Of a DNA stretch of 64,000 nucleotides, positions 50,901 to 58,989 are shown in pieces; position 1 is the first letter of the stretch; every line of letters begins with the position of its first letter. Source of the stretch: CAJXSN01 sp947492235 (GTDB lineage: Bacteria; Pseudomonadota; Alphaproteobacteria; Sphingomonadales; Sphingomonadaceae); the NCBI RefSeq assembly GCF_042492175.1, contig NZ_CP170453.1, forward strand, positions 1,364,001 through 1,428,000, given 5' to 3'. A model generated the notes under the pieces. It saw nothing but the letters and a program-made list of their open reading frames with translations. It was not told the origin of the DNA and did no database searches. A program made the position numbers and the translations under genes.

Positions 50901-51040
50901 ACAATCTGAGTGTCGGGGTCGAGGGCGTCAATCTGACCAAGTCGAAGATCAACCAGTATTGCGTCAACAACGGTGCATTGCTGTGCTTCCAGGGTCTGCC
51001 TGATCGCCGGATCACCTTCGGAGCGACGCTGAAACTGTAA
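47984..51040 (+). CDS. TonB-dependent receptor, probably for alginate oligosaccharides
   Basis: A 1018-residue outer-membrane transporter: signal peptide ending in AHAQ, a TonB box-like VIVVTGIRSSL, the plug (SLVEVIQAEDIGKLPDQNLAEVLE in parts; GIQITRTAGVGTGVQIRG) and a long barrel ending with KL-type C terminus (FGATLKL). It belongs to the CirA/Oar-like large receptors common in Sphingomonadales polysaccharide loci. It is transcribed before the regulator gene and the lyase operon, so alginate oligomers are the likely substrate (inference from context). Confidence 0.92.
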   Translation: MSKTAFGGRGAAFNSRFVAKILTGTALTALALPGVAHAQEADEGVATDNGDVIVVTGIRSSLQSALSEKRNADSLVEVIQAEDIGKLPDQNLAEVLENVTGIQITRTAGVGTGVQIRGTNDNRTEINGVSTVGSGTGRGGINFEDVNAAIISSVEVIKAPEAKTIEGSVGGTINLRTIRPLDLTETLLVLRAQGEYSELSESVTPRIAGSFGKAWDTEMGEIGIVLAGSYSEQEATSFRPRVDRDNRVLANTARTSAGAPGPDFPYLGIQFLNQELENFEYETINFAGTLEWAPSNNVKIFFDTIINDQERRQDSSRVQGSGVSAVILTNVPTAFETINFGSLGGTELGSIEAALAGTIEPNLNFDPADPEYDSNDPNLRFSSDTGARLTDSKIFRLGADFERGRFSGRVEASTSRSDTTNPNLSTTLNFINPNALYDLSSNDNPVPFIYDLSGNSLTFGVNFDSPFAPTVADLLNPNNTVLDAVSAGNNRTENKEDAFRLDGSLDLEDLTGFFTSFDAGYRYSKKSTDFDLVRSTFGTGDPRRSVLGSAIADLIVPGPDNFGDFDGRELAFRNFVLIDPNRAFSDREAVFATLQAALAATPVGIERAANGDSPLLADLDPTSLGNLEGSFDISETTHTVYGQANFEFGVVRGNAGLRWVSTDISSRGNSILNGVAVPVSSGGSYVELLPRINLVADVTPDIVIRASYTEDINRPDFDRLSLSTEFPTGPNNTVVQGNPGLAPETVQSFDASVSWYFAPASVLSVGVFHKERTNLFVTQVEDVALDANGFRDITAPCEGGGVFNPLPDRNVLSNVPGNGLCVPLETTINDPGTTTQTGIEVAFQYDLSQFEDTLGFASGFGIIANYTYQDFGGGEATNANSSRGGQIFQAINPNLTLPVEAVQGLLDFSPHAYNVTLYYEKYGLSARARYTWRDEFRTLDTAGGASLNSTLGYPVVTDARGQLNASINYDISDNLSVGVEGVNLTKSKINQYCVNNGALLCFQGLPDRRITFGATLKL

Positions 51041-51045
51041 GCGAC

Positions 51046-51130
51046 AGGAAGGCGCCGGATACCGGGTCGCAGCCTTCCTCTCCCAAGGCGTCCCGCCGTC
51101 TCTCACCCTCTCTAGGAGAAGACGGCGGGA
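51046..51130 (+). terminator. Two tandem hairpins between the TonB receptor and gntR
   Basis: First stem AGGAAGGC/GCCTTCCT (51046-51053 with 51072-51079); second, perfect 11-bp stem from TCCCGCCGTCT/AGACGGCGGGA (51091-51101 with 51120-51130). Neither has a T tract directly after it; TTTTT follows about 12 bases later. They probably limit receptor transcription or protect the transcript 3' end. Confidence 0.5.
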
Positions 51131-51167
51131 CTGCCGAATTGGTTTTTCCCGAAAACGTGTCTAGGAA

Positions 51168-51190
51168 AATTGGTATACACACACGCAATT
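51168..51190 (+). promoter_or_regulatory. AATTGG-type operator candidate before gntR
   Basis: AATTGGTATAC, followed by CAATT twelve to thirteen bases later, gives an AATTG/CAATT inverted repeat 20 bases before the gntR ATG. The exact 9-mer AATTGGTAT also precedes the receptor. It resembles the AATTGGTATACCAATT type bound by FadR/UxuR-like GntR regulators. Confidence 0.5.
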
Positions 51191-51210
51191 GATCCGGAGC
51201 TTGAGAATTC

Positions 51211-51951
51211 ATGGCCGCGAAGCGACTTTTCCAATCCGTAGCCGAGCAGATCGCAGCGCTGATCGATAGCGGTGCCTATCCTGCCGGAACCCGTCTGCCG
51301 GGCGAGCGCGAGCTGGCCGAAAAGCTGGGGGTCAGCCGGGTGACGATACGCGAAGCGGAAATTGCCTTGCAGGCGGTCGGCCGCTTGGAAATCAAAACCG
51401 GTTCGGGCGTGTATGTGAGCGAAAGCGCTCCGATGCGTGACGAGCGGCTTCCCGCCGCAAGCGCTTTCGAAGTGACCGAGGCGCGCCTGCTGGTCGAGGC
51501 TGAAGCGGCGGCATTGGCCGCGCGCAACATCACCGACGAGGATATTGAAAAGCTGGGCGCTCTGATCGACCAGATGGCATCGGGCGGGGAAGATGCCGCC
51601 AACGAAGCCGATGAGAAATTCCACCTGACCATTGCCGAAGCTTCCAACAATGCGGCGATGGTCCATACGATCAAATCGCTGTGGCGGATGCGGGAAGAAA
51701 TTCCCGAAGTGAAGGCAACCTATGAAGCGGTCTGCGTGCACGATGCGGAAACCCGGACCGACGAGCATCGCGCGGTGTACGAGGCGCTGAAGAACAGGGC
51801 TCCGATTGATGCGCGCAATGCCATGCGCGAGCACTTCCACCGTCTGCTGGAGACGATGCTCGAAGCGACCGAACGCCTGGCCCTGGCCGAGGTTCAGCAG
51901 CAAGCCAGCGAGAGCCGCGAGCGCTTCCTCGCAGGCGCCAAGATTGGCTAG
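51211..51951 (+). CDS. FadR-type (FCD) GntR transcriptional regulator
   Basis: A 246-residue regulator: N-terminal winged HTH (SVAEQIAALIDSGAYPAGTR, LPGERELAEKLGVSRVTIRE) and a helical FCD ligand-binding domain (EARLLVEAEAAALAARN, DEKFHLTIAEASNNAAMV, DEHRAVYEAL with metal-binding His/Asp). FCD regulators of uronate loci respond to KDG-like sugar acids and usually repress. Its position between receptor and lyase operon, with AATTGG sites around it, suggests local control. Confidence 0.9.
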   Translation: MAAKRLFQSVAEQIAALIDSGAYPAGTRLPGERELAEKLGVSRVTIREAEIALQAVGRLEIKTGSGVYVSESAPMRDERLPAASAFEVTEARLLVEAEAAALAARNITDEDIEKLGALIDQMASGGEDAANEADEKFHLTIAEASNNAAMVHTIKSLWRMREEIPEVKATYEAVCVHDAETRTDEHRAVYEALKNRAPIDARNAMREHFHRLLETMLEATERLALAEVQQQASESRERFLAGAKIG

Positions 51952-51954
51952 GCC

Positions 51955-51975
51955 AATTGGCCAGACAAAAATAGA
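51955..51975 (+). promoter_or_regulatory. AATTGG-type operator candidate before the lyase operon
   Basis: AATTGGCCAGACAAAAATAGA shares AATTGG-N3-GACA with the receptor site. It overlaps a perfect palindrome GGCCAATTGGCC (51951-51962) and lies about 20 bases before the -35 box. Confidence 0.5.
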
Positions 51976-51995
51976 TTTATATCAGTCCAGATTGA

Positions 51996-52023
51996 TTGAC
52001 ACACCGCCTTTTCCGGTTATGGT
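51996..52023 (+). promoter_or_regulatory. Predicted promoter of the alginate lyase operon
   Basis: TTGACA (51996-52001), 16 bases, TATGGT (52018-52023), about 32 bases before the PL6 start. Confidence 0.6.
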
Positions 52024-52054
52024 CACGCCATAACAAGAAGGAAGGGATGGGGAG

Positions 52055-54322
52055 ATGGCAACAAGGCTTGGCCTTGTGTGTGTAGCTGCGAGCCTGATCG
52101 GTTCGCCGGCTCTTGCGGAGGACCTGCTGGTCCGGACGCAGGCCGCTTACTCTGCCGCTCTTGAACAGGCCGAGCCCGGCGATACGATCATCCTCGCAAA
52201 TGGCGAATGGCGCGATTTCGATATGGTCGTGCTGGGCAATGGCCGCGCCGATGCCCCGCTCACAGTCACCGCCCAGCAGGCCGGTAAGGTGTTCCTGACC
52301 GGCCAGTCCAGCCTGCGCATGGGTGGTGAGCACCTCGTGGTGTCGAACCTTGTTTTCAAAGATGGCTACAGCCCGCGCGGTGAAACGGTTTCCTACCGGG
52401 TCAGCGACGCAGTGCTCGCCAGCAACAGCCGGGTTACCGGCGTGGTCATTGACGGCTTCAGCAAGCCTGACCGGTACGAATCCGATTATTGGGTCGGCAT
52501 TTATGGCCGGAACAACCGGTTCGATCACAACCATCTCTCCGGCAAGAGCAATAAGGGTGTGACACTGGCTGTCCGCCTCAACAGCGAGGAAAGCCGCGAG
52601 AACAACCACCGGATCGATCACAATTATTTCGGCCCGCGCGCAACGCTGGGCTCCAATGGCGGCGAGACCTTACGGATCGGCACCAGCGTCTATTCGATGT
52701 TCAACTCCAATACGGTCGTAGAGCGCAATGTGTTCGACCGGACCAGCGGAGAGGTGGAGATCATCTCGTCCAAATCGGGCGGCAATGTCTTCCGCGAAAA
52801 CGTGTTCCTGCGCGCCAAAGGCAATCTGACCCTGCGGCACGGCGACAACAATGTGGTCGAGCGCAATGTGTTTCTGGGCGACGGGCAGGATTACACCGGC
52901 GGAATCCGGGTGATCAATCGCGGCCAGACGGTGCGCCAGAACTATATGGAGGGCCTGCGCGGCGCAGCATTCTCCAGCGCGCTGGCGGTGATGAACGGCG
53001 TCCCCAATTCGCCAGTCAACCGCTATGTGGAAGTTGAGGGCGCGCGCATTTCGAACAACACGATTGTCGATAGCGCGGCCATCGGTTTCGGCATTGGCGC
53101 CGACGAGGAACGCTCGGCCCGCCCAAGCAACTCGACTTTCACGGCCAACCTGCTGGGCGGCGCGGATGCGGGGCCGTTTGTCGAGGCGTTCGACGATATG
53201 TCGGGCATCGCGTTTGCGAATAATCGCGTCATTCAGGGCCAGGTGGATGCAGCGCTGCCCGGCCTGCCGGTTGCTCCGGCACAATTGCAAAGGGCAGGCA
53301 ATGGCTTGCTCTATCCGGTTGCTGCGGAGCTGGCCTCGATCGGTGCGCCGTCGGACCTCGCCCCGGTGGCGCTGGCCGAAGTGGGCGCGCCCTATTATCC
53401 CAAGGCGGAAGAGCGCGAACCGTTCGGCTTCGCTGGCAAGACCACACGCGTCTATCCCGGCGGCACGTCACTGTTCGACGCCATCGCGCAGGCCTGCGCC
53501 GGTGAGGTCCTGCTGCTGACGCCGGGCGATTATGTGCTTGATCGAACCATTGCGCTGGACAAGCCACTGACGCTGCGCGGCGACGCGGCGGATACTGCGG
53601 ACAGGCCCGTAATCCGCTTCTCGCGCCCCTCACTGATCGAGCTGCGCGAAGGCGGCGATTTGCAGCTGCAGAACCTCGTTATCGACGGTGAGCTCGCGCC
53701 GGATTCGGTCGGCAATGCGGTCATCCGCACATCGACCTTCCCGATCCAGTCGAATATCGACATCGAGCTGAATGGCGTCGAAGTCCGCGGATTGAACGTC
53801 AACAAGTCGTTCCATGTGTTGGCACTGGGCAAAAGCTCGCTCGCGGACCGGGTAAAGATCACCGGCAGCAGCTTCACCGATATTTCCGGCGCGGTCGTCC
53901 TCGCCGCTGCCGAGACCGAGGATTACGGCCAGTACAATGTCGACTATCTCGACATTACCGGCAGCAGCTTCACCGATATCGGCGGTCCGATTGCCAATAT
54001 CTATCGCGGCGGACGCGACGAAAGCACCTTCGGGCCCAATGTCACAATCACCGGCAATACCCTGACGAATGTCGGCAGCGCGGCGACCAACGGGCCGGGC
54101 GCTTCGATCAATCTGCACGGTGTCCAGATCGCCGATGTTTCGGGCAATGCGGTCAGGGACTCCGCGCCTTTGCGGGTCGTCCATACGGTCGGCACACCGA
54201 AAACTTCGATCCGGGGCAATGTCTTTACGGGCACGCCCGAGTCGGTGCTTGAAGAGCTCAATTTTGGCGGCGCATTCCGCGCCGAAATGTCCGGCAATGT
54301 GGCCGGTGGAGGCGTACAATGA
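52055..54322 (+). CDS. Alginate lyase, polysaccharide lyase family 6 (two-domain)
   Basis: Cleaves alginate by beta-elimination in the periplasm or at the outer membrane. The 755 residues start with a Sec signal (ending ALA, about residue 21). The PL6 beta-helix core is complete: NGGETLRIG with Asn201, SGEVEIISSK with Glu233, Glu235 and catalytic Lys240, and LTLRHG with Arg261, matching Lys220/Arg241 and the Ca2+ ligands of AlyGC with a constant offset of 20. A second beta-helix domain follows, so exo- or dimeric action as in AlyGC is plausible. The stop overlaps the PL17 start. Confidence 0.92.
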   Translation: MATRLGLVCVAASLIGSPALAEDLLVRTQAAYSAALEQAEPGDTIILANGEWRDFDMVVLGNGRADAPLTVTAQQAGKVFLTGQSSLRMGGEHLVVSNLVFKDGYSPRGETVSYRVSDAVLASNSRVTGVVIDGFSKPDRYESDYWVGIYGRNNRFDHNHLSGKSNKGVTLAVRLNSEESRENNHRIDHNYFGPRATLGSNGGETLRIGTSVYSMFNSNTVVERNVFDRTSGEVEIISSKSGGNVFRENVFLRAKGNLTLRHGDNNVVERNVFLGDGQDYTGGIRVINRGQTVRQNYMEGLRGAAFSSALAVMNGVPNSPVNRYVEVEGARISNNTIVDSAAIGFGIGADEERSARPSNSTFTANLLGGADAGPFVEAFDDMSGIAFANNRVIQGQVDAALPGLPVAPAQLQRAGNGLLYPVAAELASIGAPSDLAPVALAEVGAPYYPKAEEREPFGFAGKTTRVYPGGTSLFDAIAQACAGEVLLLTPGDYVLDRTIALDKPLTLRGDAADTADRPVIRFSRPSLIELREGGDLQLQNLVIDGELAPDSVGNAVIRTSTFPIQSNIDIELNGVEVRGLNVNKSFHVLALGKSSLADRVKITGSSFTDISGAVVLAAAETEDYGQYNVDYLDITGSSFTDIGGPIANIYRGGRDESTFGPNVTITGNTLTNVGSAATNGPGASINLHGVQIADVSGNAVRDSAPLRVVHTVGTPKTSIRGNVFTGTPESVLEELNFGGAFRAEMSGNVAGGGVQ

Positions 54323-56541
54323 TCGCCCGGCCTTCGGCCCGCCTGACGCTCGCAGCCCTGCTGCTGCCTGCGACGAGCGCCTGTGCCACCAGCGGAGATG
54401 TGGCCGCGGCAAATGTGCCGGCAGCGGCGTCGGCGCAATCCGTGGCGGAGGCTGCTCAGGCAGAGACGCTGCCGCCGCTCTTCGCCCTTGAAATGCAGCG
54501 GGGCGAGGAATTCCTCGCGGGCATGATGGAGCAAGGCGTTGTGGTCCCGCTGCCCAAGGACCCCGGCGGCGGATACACGCACGAGCAGCACAAGCGGAAC
54601 TTCCGCGCCATCTACCAGGGCGGCCAACTGTACCGCATCACCGGTGACGAGAAATACCGCGCCTATGTGCGCGATATGCTGCTGGCCTATGCCGATATGT
54701 ATCCCGCGCTGGGCGATCATCCCGCAAAGGCAAACCAGAATGTCGGGCGCCTGTTCTGGCAGGTCCTGAATGATGCGATGTGGCTGGTCCACAGCGTGCA
54801 GGGCTATGCCGATATTCGCGGAACGCTGACACCGGCAGAGCGCCAGCGGATCGACGACAATGTCTTCCGCCCGGCGGCGCGCTTCCTCTCCGTGGATTCG
54901 CAGCGCACATTCGATCGCATCCACAACCATGCGACCTGGGCCACAGCGGGCGTCGGCATGACCGGCTATCTGCTCGGCGATGACGATATGGTCCAGCGGG
55001 CCCTGCTCGGTTCCGACAAAAGCGGCGAGGCCGGATTTCTGCGCCAGACCGAACTGCTGTTCTCGCCCGACGGATATTATACCGAAGGGCCGTATTACCA
55101 GCGCTTCGCATTGCTGCCGTTCATGGTGTTCGCCGATGCCATCGCCAAGAACGAACCCGAGCGAGACATCTTTGCATATCGCGACGGCATTCTGGTCAAG
55201 GCGCTGCGGACCACGATCCAGCTGACCTATGGCGGCTATTTCTTCCCCTTCAACGATGCGATCCGCGACAAGAGCCTGAACACCGCAGAGCTCTATGAAG
55301 GCGTGGCCATCGGCTATGCCAACACCAAGAATCCCGATCTTCTGTCCATCGCCGAATTTCAGGGTCGCACGGTCCTCAGCGCAAACGGGCTCACGCTGTC
55401 GCGCGATCTCGCCTCTGGCCGGGCCGAACCTTTTCCCTTCCGGTCCCTTCTTCTCTCCGACGGGCCGGAAGGGAAGCAGGGCGCCGTTGCCGTGTTGCGC
55501 GATGGCGAGGGACCAGACCATATGGCGCTGGTCGCCAAGAACAGCTCGCAGGGCATGGGGCATGGCCATTTCGACAAGCTCAGCTGGCAGCTTTACGACA
55601 ATGGCAACGAAATCGTGCGCGATTACGGCGCGGCCCGGTTCCTGAATATCGAGGCGAAGGAAGGCGGCCGCTACCTTCCCGAGAACGAAAGCTGGGCCAA
55701 GCAGACCGTCGCGCACAACGCGCTGGTGGTTGACCAGACCACGCATTTCGATGGCGATGCAAAAGTCGCGGATAGCTTCGCGCCGGAGCAGCTCTATTTC
55801 TCCGACAGCGACGCATTGCAGATCACCACGGCGCGGATCGACACGGCCTACCCGCAAAGCCCTGTTGCCATGCTGCGCTCGCTTGCTCTTCTGGAAGTCG
55901 ATGGACTGGCCGAGCCGGTCATCATCGATGTCCTGCGCGCCTCGGGGGATGGCGCGCGAACTTTCGACCTGCCGCTGCATTATTCCGGCCACATCATGGA
56001 AACCGGCTTCGACGTGACGCGCAATGTCGCGGGCCGCCCGGTGCTGGGCGACAGCGACGGGTACCAGCATATCTGGGTGGATGGCACTGCCGTGCCGCAG
56101 GCCGGCAAGAGCCACATGACATGGCTGCTGGACGGGCGCTTCTACAGCTACCGCTTCGTGCCGCGCGCCGGGCTGCAGGTGATCCTCGCCGAGAGCGGGG
56201 CGAACGATCCGAACTTCAACCTGCGCCGCGAGCCGATTGCGATCCAGCGGGTGAGCGGCGTCGATGCGGTGACCTTTGTCAGCATGATCGAGCCGCATGG
56301 TCTTTATGACGGCGCAACCGAGCAAACCATCGACAGCCGCAGCCTCGTCGCGTCGCTGGAGCACATCAAGCAGGGCAATAACGACATTGTGATTGTGAAG
56401 ACGAAGGGCGGCGCAAAGACCGCTCTGGCGATCTCTTACGACACCGATCCCGCGCGCCGGCACAGCGCGACCATCGACGGAGCTCCCGTCAGCTGGACGG
56501 GCTTCGCTGCAAGGATCGAACTTCCCGGGGAGGGGAACTGA
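54319..56541 (+). CDS. Oligoalginate lyase, polysaccharide lyase family 17
   Basis: Exolytic enzyme releasing unsaturated monouronate (DEH precursor) from alginate oligomers. The 740 residues begin with a signal and a Cys22 in a lipobox-like ATSAC context (weak, -3 is Thr). The alpha/alpha barrel has IHNHATW with Asn203 and His204 and PYYQRF with Tyr260, matching Asn201, His202 and Tyr258 of Alg17c; HGHFDKLSW and the C-terminal heparinase II/III-like beta sheet follow. ATGA overlap with PL6 supports one operon. Confidence 0.92.
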   Translation: MIARPSARLTLAALLLPATSACATSGDVAAANVPAAASAQSVAEAAQAETLPPLFALEMQRGEEFLAGMMEQGVVVPLPKDPGGGYTHEQHKRNFRAIYQGGQLYRITGDEKYRAYVRDMLLAYADMYPALGDHPAKANQNVGRLFWQVLNDAMWLVHSVQGYADIRGTLTPAERQRIDDNVFRPAARFLSVDSQRTFDRIHNHATWATAGVGMTGYLLGDDDMVQRALLGSDKSGEAGFLRQTELLFSPDGYYTEGPYYQRFALLPFMVFADAIAKNEPERDIFAYRDGILVKALRTTIQLTYGGYFFPFNDAIRDKSLNTAELYEGVAIGYANTKNPDLLSIAEFQGRTVLSANGLTLSRDLASGRAEPFPFRSLLLSDGPEGKQGAVAVLRDGEGPDHMALVAKNSSQGMGHGHFDKLSWQLYDNGNEIVRDYGAARFLNIEAKEGGRYLPENESWAKQTVAHNALVVDQTTHFDGDAKVADSFAPEQLYFSDSDALQITTARIDTAYPQSPVAMLRSLALLEVDGLAEPVIIDVLRASGDGARTFDLPLHYSGHIMETGFDVTRNVAGRPVLGDSDGYQHIWVDGTAVPQAGKSHMTWLLDGRFYSYRFVPRAGLQVILAESGANDPNFNLRREPIAIQRVSGVDAVTFVSMIEPHGLYDGATEQTIDSRSLVASLEHIKQGNNDIVIVKTKGGAKTALAISYDTDPARRHSATIDGAPVSWTGFAARIELPGEGN

Positions 56542-56542
56542 C

Positions 56543-56911
56543 ATGGCCACCAGAATGCGCGAGCAAAGCGCCGCTTTCGTCAAGGCGGACACGATACCGA
56601 AAGAAGATCTCGGCGGCGGCATATCGCGCCAGATCCTCGGCTACGGGCCTGATCTGATGGTGGTGCGCGTCTGGTTCGACGAAGGCGCCGTGGGCGAAGT
56701 CCATGCGCATCCGCACAGCCAGTCGACGCTGGTGGAAAGCGGCAAGTTCGAGGTGTTCGTCGACGGCCACAAGCAGGTGCTGGGCGCTGGCGATGCCTTC
56801 TATATCGCGCCGCATCTTGATCACGGGGCGGTCTGTCTGGAAGCCGGGGTGCTGATCGACACGTTCAGTCCTGCACGCGAAGACTTTCTGGAAGCGGGAG
56901 ACCCGGCATGA
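56543..56911 (+). CDS. kdgF: KdgF-like cupin, unsaturated monouronate ring-opening enzyme
   Basis: Converts 4,5-unsaturated monouronates from lyases to linear ketones (DEH/DKI). A 122-residue cupin with metal ligands His54, His56 (HAHPHSQ), Gln60 and His94 (HLDHGAV), fitting the KdgF pattern. It lies between the lyases and transporter, as in known alginate and pectin loci. The stop overlaps the MFS start by four bases. Confidence 0.88.
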   Translation: MATRMREQSAAFVKADTIPKEDLGGGISRQILGYGPDLMVVRVWFDEGAVGEVHAHPHSQSTLVESGKFEVFVDGHKQVLGAGDAFYIAPHLDHGAVCLEAGVLIDTFSPAREDFLEAGDPA

Positions 56912-58182
56912 TGAAGGGCAAACTTCGTTATTGGATCGTCATGCTTGTCGCTCTGGCGACGATCATCAACTACATTGATCGCGGTGCGCTGGGCTTCCTG
57001 TGGCCGGAGATCTCCGAAGATCTCGGCATGACGAAGGAAGAATATGCGATCATCCTCAATGTCTTCACCTTCGCCTATGCGTTCGGTCAGACACTGTTCG
57101 GCAAGATATTCGACTGGATCGGCGTGCGGCTTGGCTTCGTGCTCTCCATCGTCGTCTGGTCCGCCGCGACGATCCTGCACGCTTTTGCACAAGGTCTGCT
57201 GAGCTTCGCGGCCTTCCGCGCCATTCTGGGTGTATCCGAAGCGGGCAACTGGCCCGGCGCGACCAAGGCCAATGCCGAGTGGTTTCCGATCAACGAGCGT
57301 GCATTGGCGCAGGGCATCTTCAATTCCGGTGCCGCAATCGGCGGCATCGTTTCGGCCCCCATCATCGGTCTGCTGTTCGTGTTTCTCGGCAGCTGGCAGG
57401 CAACCTTTGTGGCCATCGGTGCGCTGGGCTTCCTCTGGCTAATCCCTTGGTTGATCGTTTACAAATCCGGCCCCGAAGCACACCCGTGGATCAGCGCTGA
57501 AGAGCGGGAGTTCATCCTCACCGGACAGCGCAACACGGAGACCAACGAAACTGCCGAATACGCTCCTGGATCGGGCGAGATACTATCGCGCAAGGAAAGC
57601 TGGGGCGTCATCATGGCGTCGTTCTTCCTCGATCCGATCTGGTGGTTGTTCGTCGGCTGGTTGCCGCTTTACCTCAACGAAACATACGGCTTTGGGGTAG
57701 AGGAAATCGCCCTATATGGCTGGATCCCCTATGTCGGGGCGATGTTCGGCGCGTGGTTCGGTGGCCTGCTTGCCCAGAACCGCCTGAAGGCCGGCTGGAC
57801 CGTCAACAAGGCGCGCAAGAGCGTTATCACACTAGGCGGGCTCATCATGCTGGTGTCCCTGCTGGCCACCACGCAGGCATCGACACCGCTGTTCGCCGTG
57901 TTGCTGATGGCGGCGATCCTGTTCGGCTTCCAGACGGCAGTCGGCAACATCCAGACGCTGCCGAGCGACTTCTACAGCGGCAAATCGGTCGGCACTCTGG
58001 CGGGTTACGCCGGTACCGCGGCCAAGCTTGCGGTGGTCGCTCTCAACTTCCTGATCCCGGTGATTACCGTGAACAGCTACGCTCCGGCCTTCGTTGTCGG
58101 CGCGGCGCTGGCCATCCTGACCGTCCTTTCGGTCTGGGTGCTGTGTCCGGATATCAAGCCGCTCAAATCCAAAACAATCTGA
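56908..58182 (+). CDS. MFS transporter, uronate/DEH uptake (ACS family-like)
   Basis: A 424-residue inner-membrane symporter with twelve helices, INYIDRGALGFLWPEISEDL at helix 1 and EAGNWPGATKANAEWFP after helix 4, the anion:cation symporter pattern also found in hexuronate transporters. In this operon the likely cargo is unsaturated monouronate or DEH. Confidence 0.9.
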   Translation: MMKGKLRYWIVMLVALATIINYIDRGALGFLWPEISEDLGMTKEEYAIILNVFTFAYAFGQTLFGKIFDWIGVRLGFVLSIVVWSAATILHAFAQGLLSFAAFRAILGVSEAGNWPGATKANAEWFPINERALAQGIFNSGAAIGGIVSAPIIGLLFVFLGSWQATFVAIGALGFLWLIPWLIVYKSGPEAHPWISAEEREFILTGQRNTETNETAEYAPGSGEILSRKESWGVIMASFFLDPIWWLFVGWLPLYLNETYGFGVEEIALYGWIPYVGAMFGAWFGGLLAQNRLKAGWTVNKARKSVITLGGLIMLVSLLATTQASTPLFAVLLMAAILFGFQTAVGNIQTLPSDFYSGKSVGTLAGYAGTAAKLAVVALNFLIPVITVNSYAPAFVVGAALAILTVLSVWVLCPDIKPLKSKTI

Positions 58183-58213
58183 TCATTATTTCCAACCGAC
58201 GGGGCAAACCATA

Positions 58214-58969
58214 ATGAAATTCCAAGGCAAGACAGCGATCGTAACCGGCGGAAGCCGCGATATCGGCCGCGCCATTTGCGTGAAGCTGGCTGGCGAAGGC
58301 GCAAACGTCGTCGTCAATTACAACAGCAATGAAGGCGACGCAGATGCAACGCTGGCGGCCATCGAAGCGGCTGGCGGCGGGAAAGGCATCAAGGTGAAGG
58401 CCGATGTGACGAAAGCAGGCGATGTCGCTGCGCTGGTCAAGGCTGCACAGGATGCCTTCGGTGAGGAAATCCATGTTCTGGTGAACAATGCCGGGGGTCT
58501 GGTTGCCCGCAAGACACTGGATGAAATGGACGAGGAGTTCTTCAACTTCGTCATGCAGCTCAACGTCACCTCAGCATTTCTCGCAACCAAAGCGGCGGCT
58601 CCGCATATGAAAGAAGGCGCAGCCATCGTGAACCTTGCCTCGCTGGCAGGCCGTGATGGCGGCGGCGGCGGCGCGATTGCCTACGCCACGTCGAAGGGCG
58701 CCTTGATGACCATGACCCGCGGTCTGGCCAAGGAGCTGGGGCCCAAGGGGATCCGCGTGAATGCGCTGTGCCCGGGCATGATTGCCACGGCTTTCCACGA
58801 CAAGTTCACGCCGGATGCCGCGCGCGAGAATGTCGCCAATTCCACGCCGTTGAAGCGTCAGGGTCGCCCGGAAGAAACCGCCGACGCCGTCGCCTATCTG
58901 GCATCGGACGAAGCCTCGTTCATCCATGGCGCGAATGTCGACATCAATGGCGGTCTCGCTTTCTCCTGA
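58214..58969 (+). CDS. SDR, probable DEH reductase
   Basis: Classical 251-residue SDR with TGGSRDIG (11-18), NNAGG, Ser143 and the catalytic Tyr157/Lys161 (YATSK). In the alginate pathway such an enzyme (A1-R type) reduces DEH to 2-keto-3-deoxygluconate with NADPH or NADH; the position between transporter and KDPG aldolase supports this. KduD-like epimer/ketone reduction is the alternative. Confidence 0.85.
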   Translation: MKFQGKTAIVTGGSRDIGRAICVKLAGEGANVVVNYNSNEGDADATLAAIEAAGGGKGIKVKADVTKAGDVAALVKAAQDAFGEEIHVLVNNAGGLVARKTLDEMDEEFFNFVMQLNVTSAFLATKAAAPHMKEGAAIVNLASLAGRDGGGGGAIAYATSKGALMTMTRGLAKELGPKGIRVNALCPGMIATAFHDKFTPDAARENVANSTPLKRQGRPEETADAVAYLASDEASFIHGANVDINGGLAFS

Positions 58970-58989
58970 CCGCTTGAGAGAACACCGTC

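Noticed and set aside
47909..51106. 1065-codon frame opposite the TonB receptor
   Set aside because: Composition artefact; Arg-, Gln- and Asp-rich low-complexity translation without domain features.
54001..56622. 873-codon frame opposite the PL17 gene
   Set aside because: Antisense shadow; the plus-strand lyase has full catalytic motifs.
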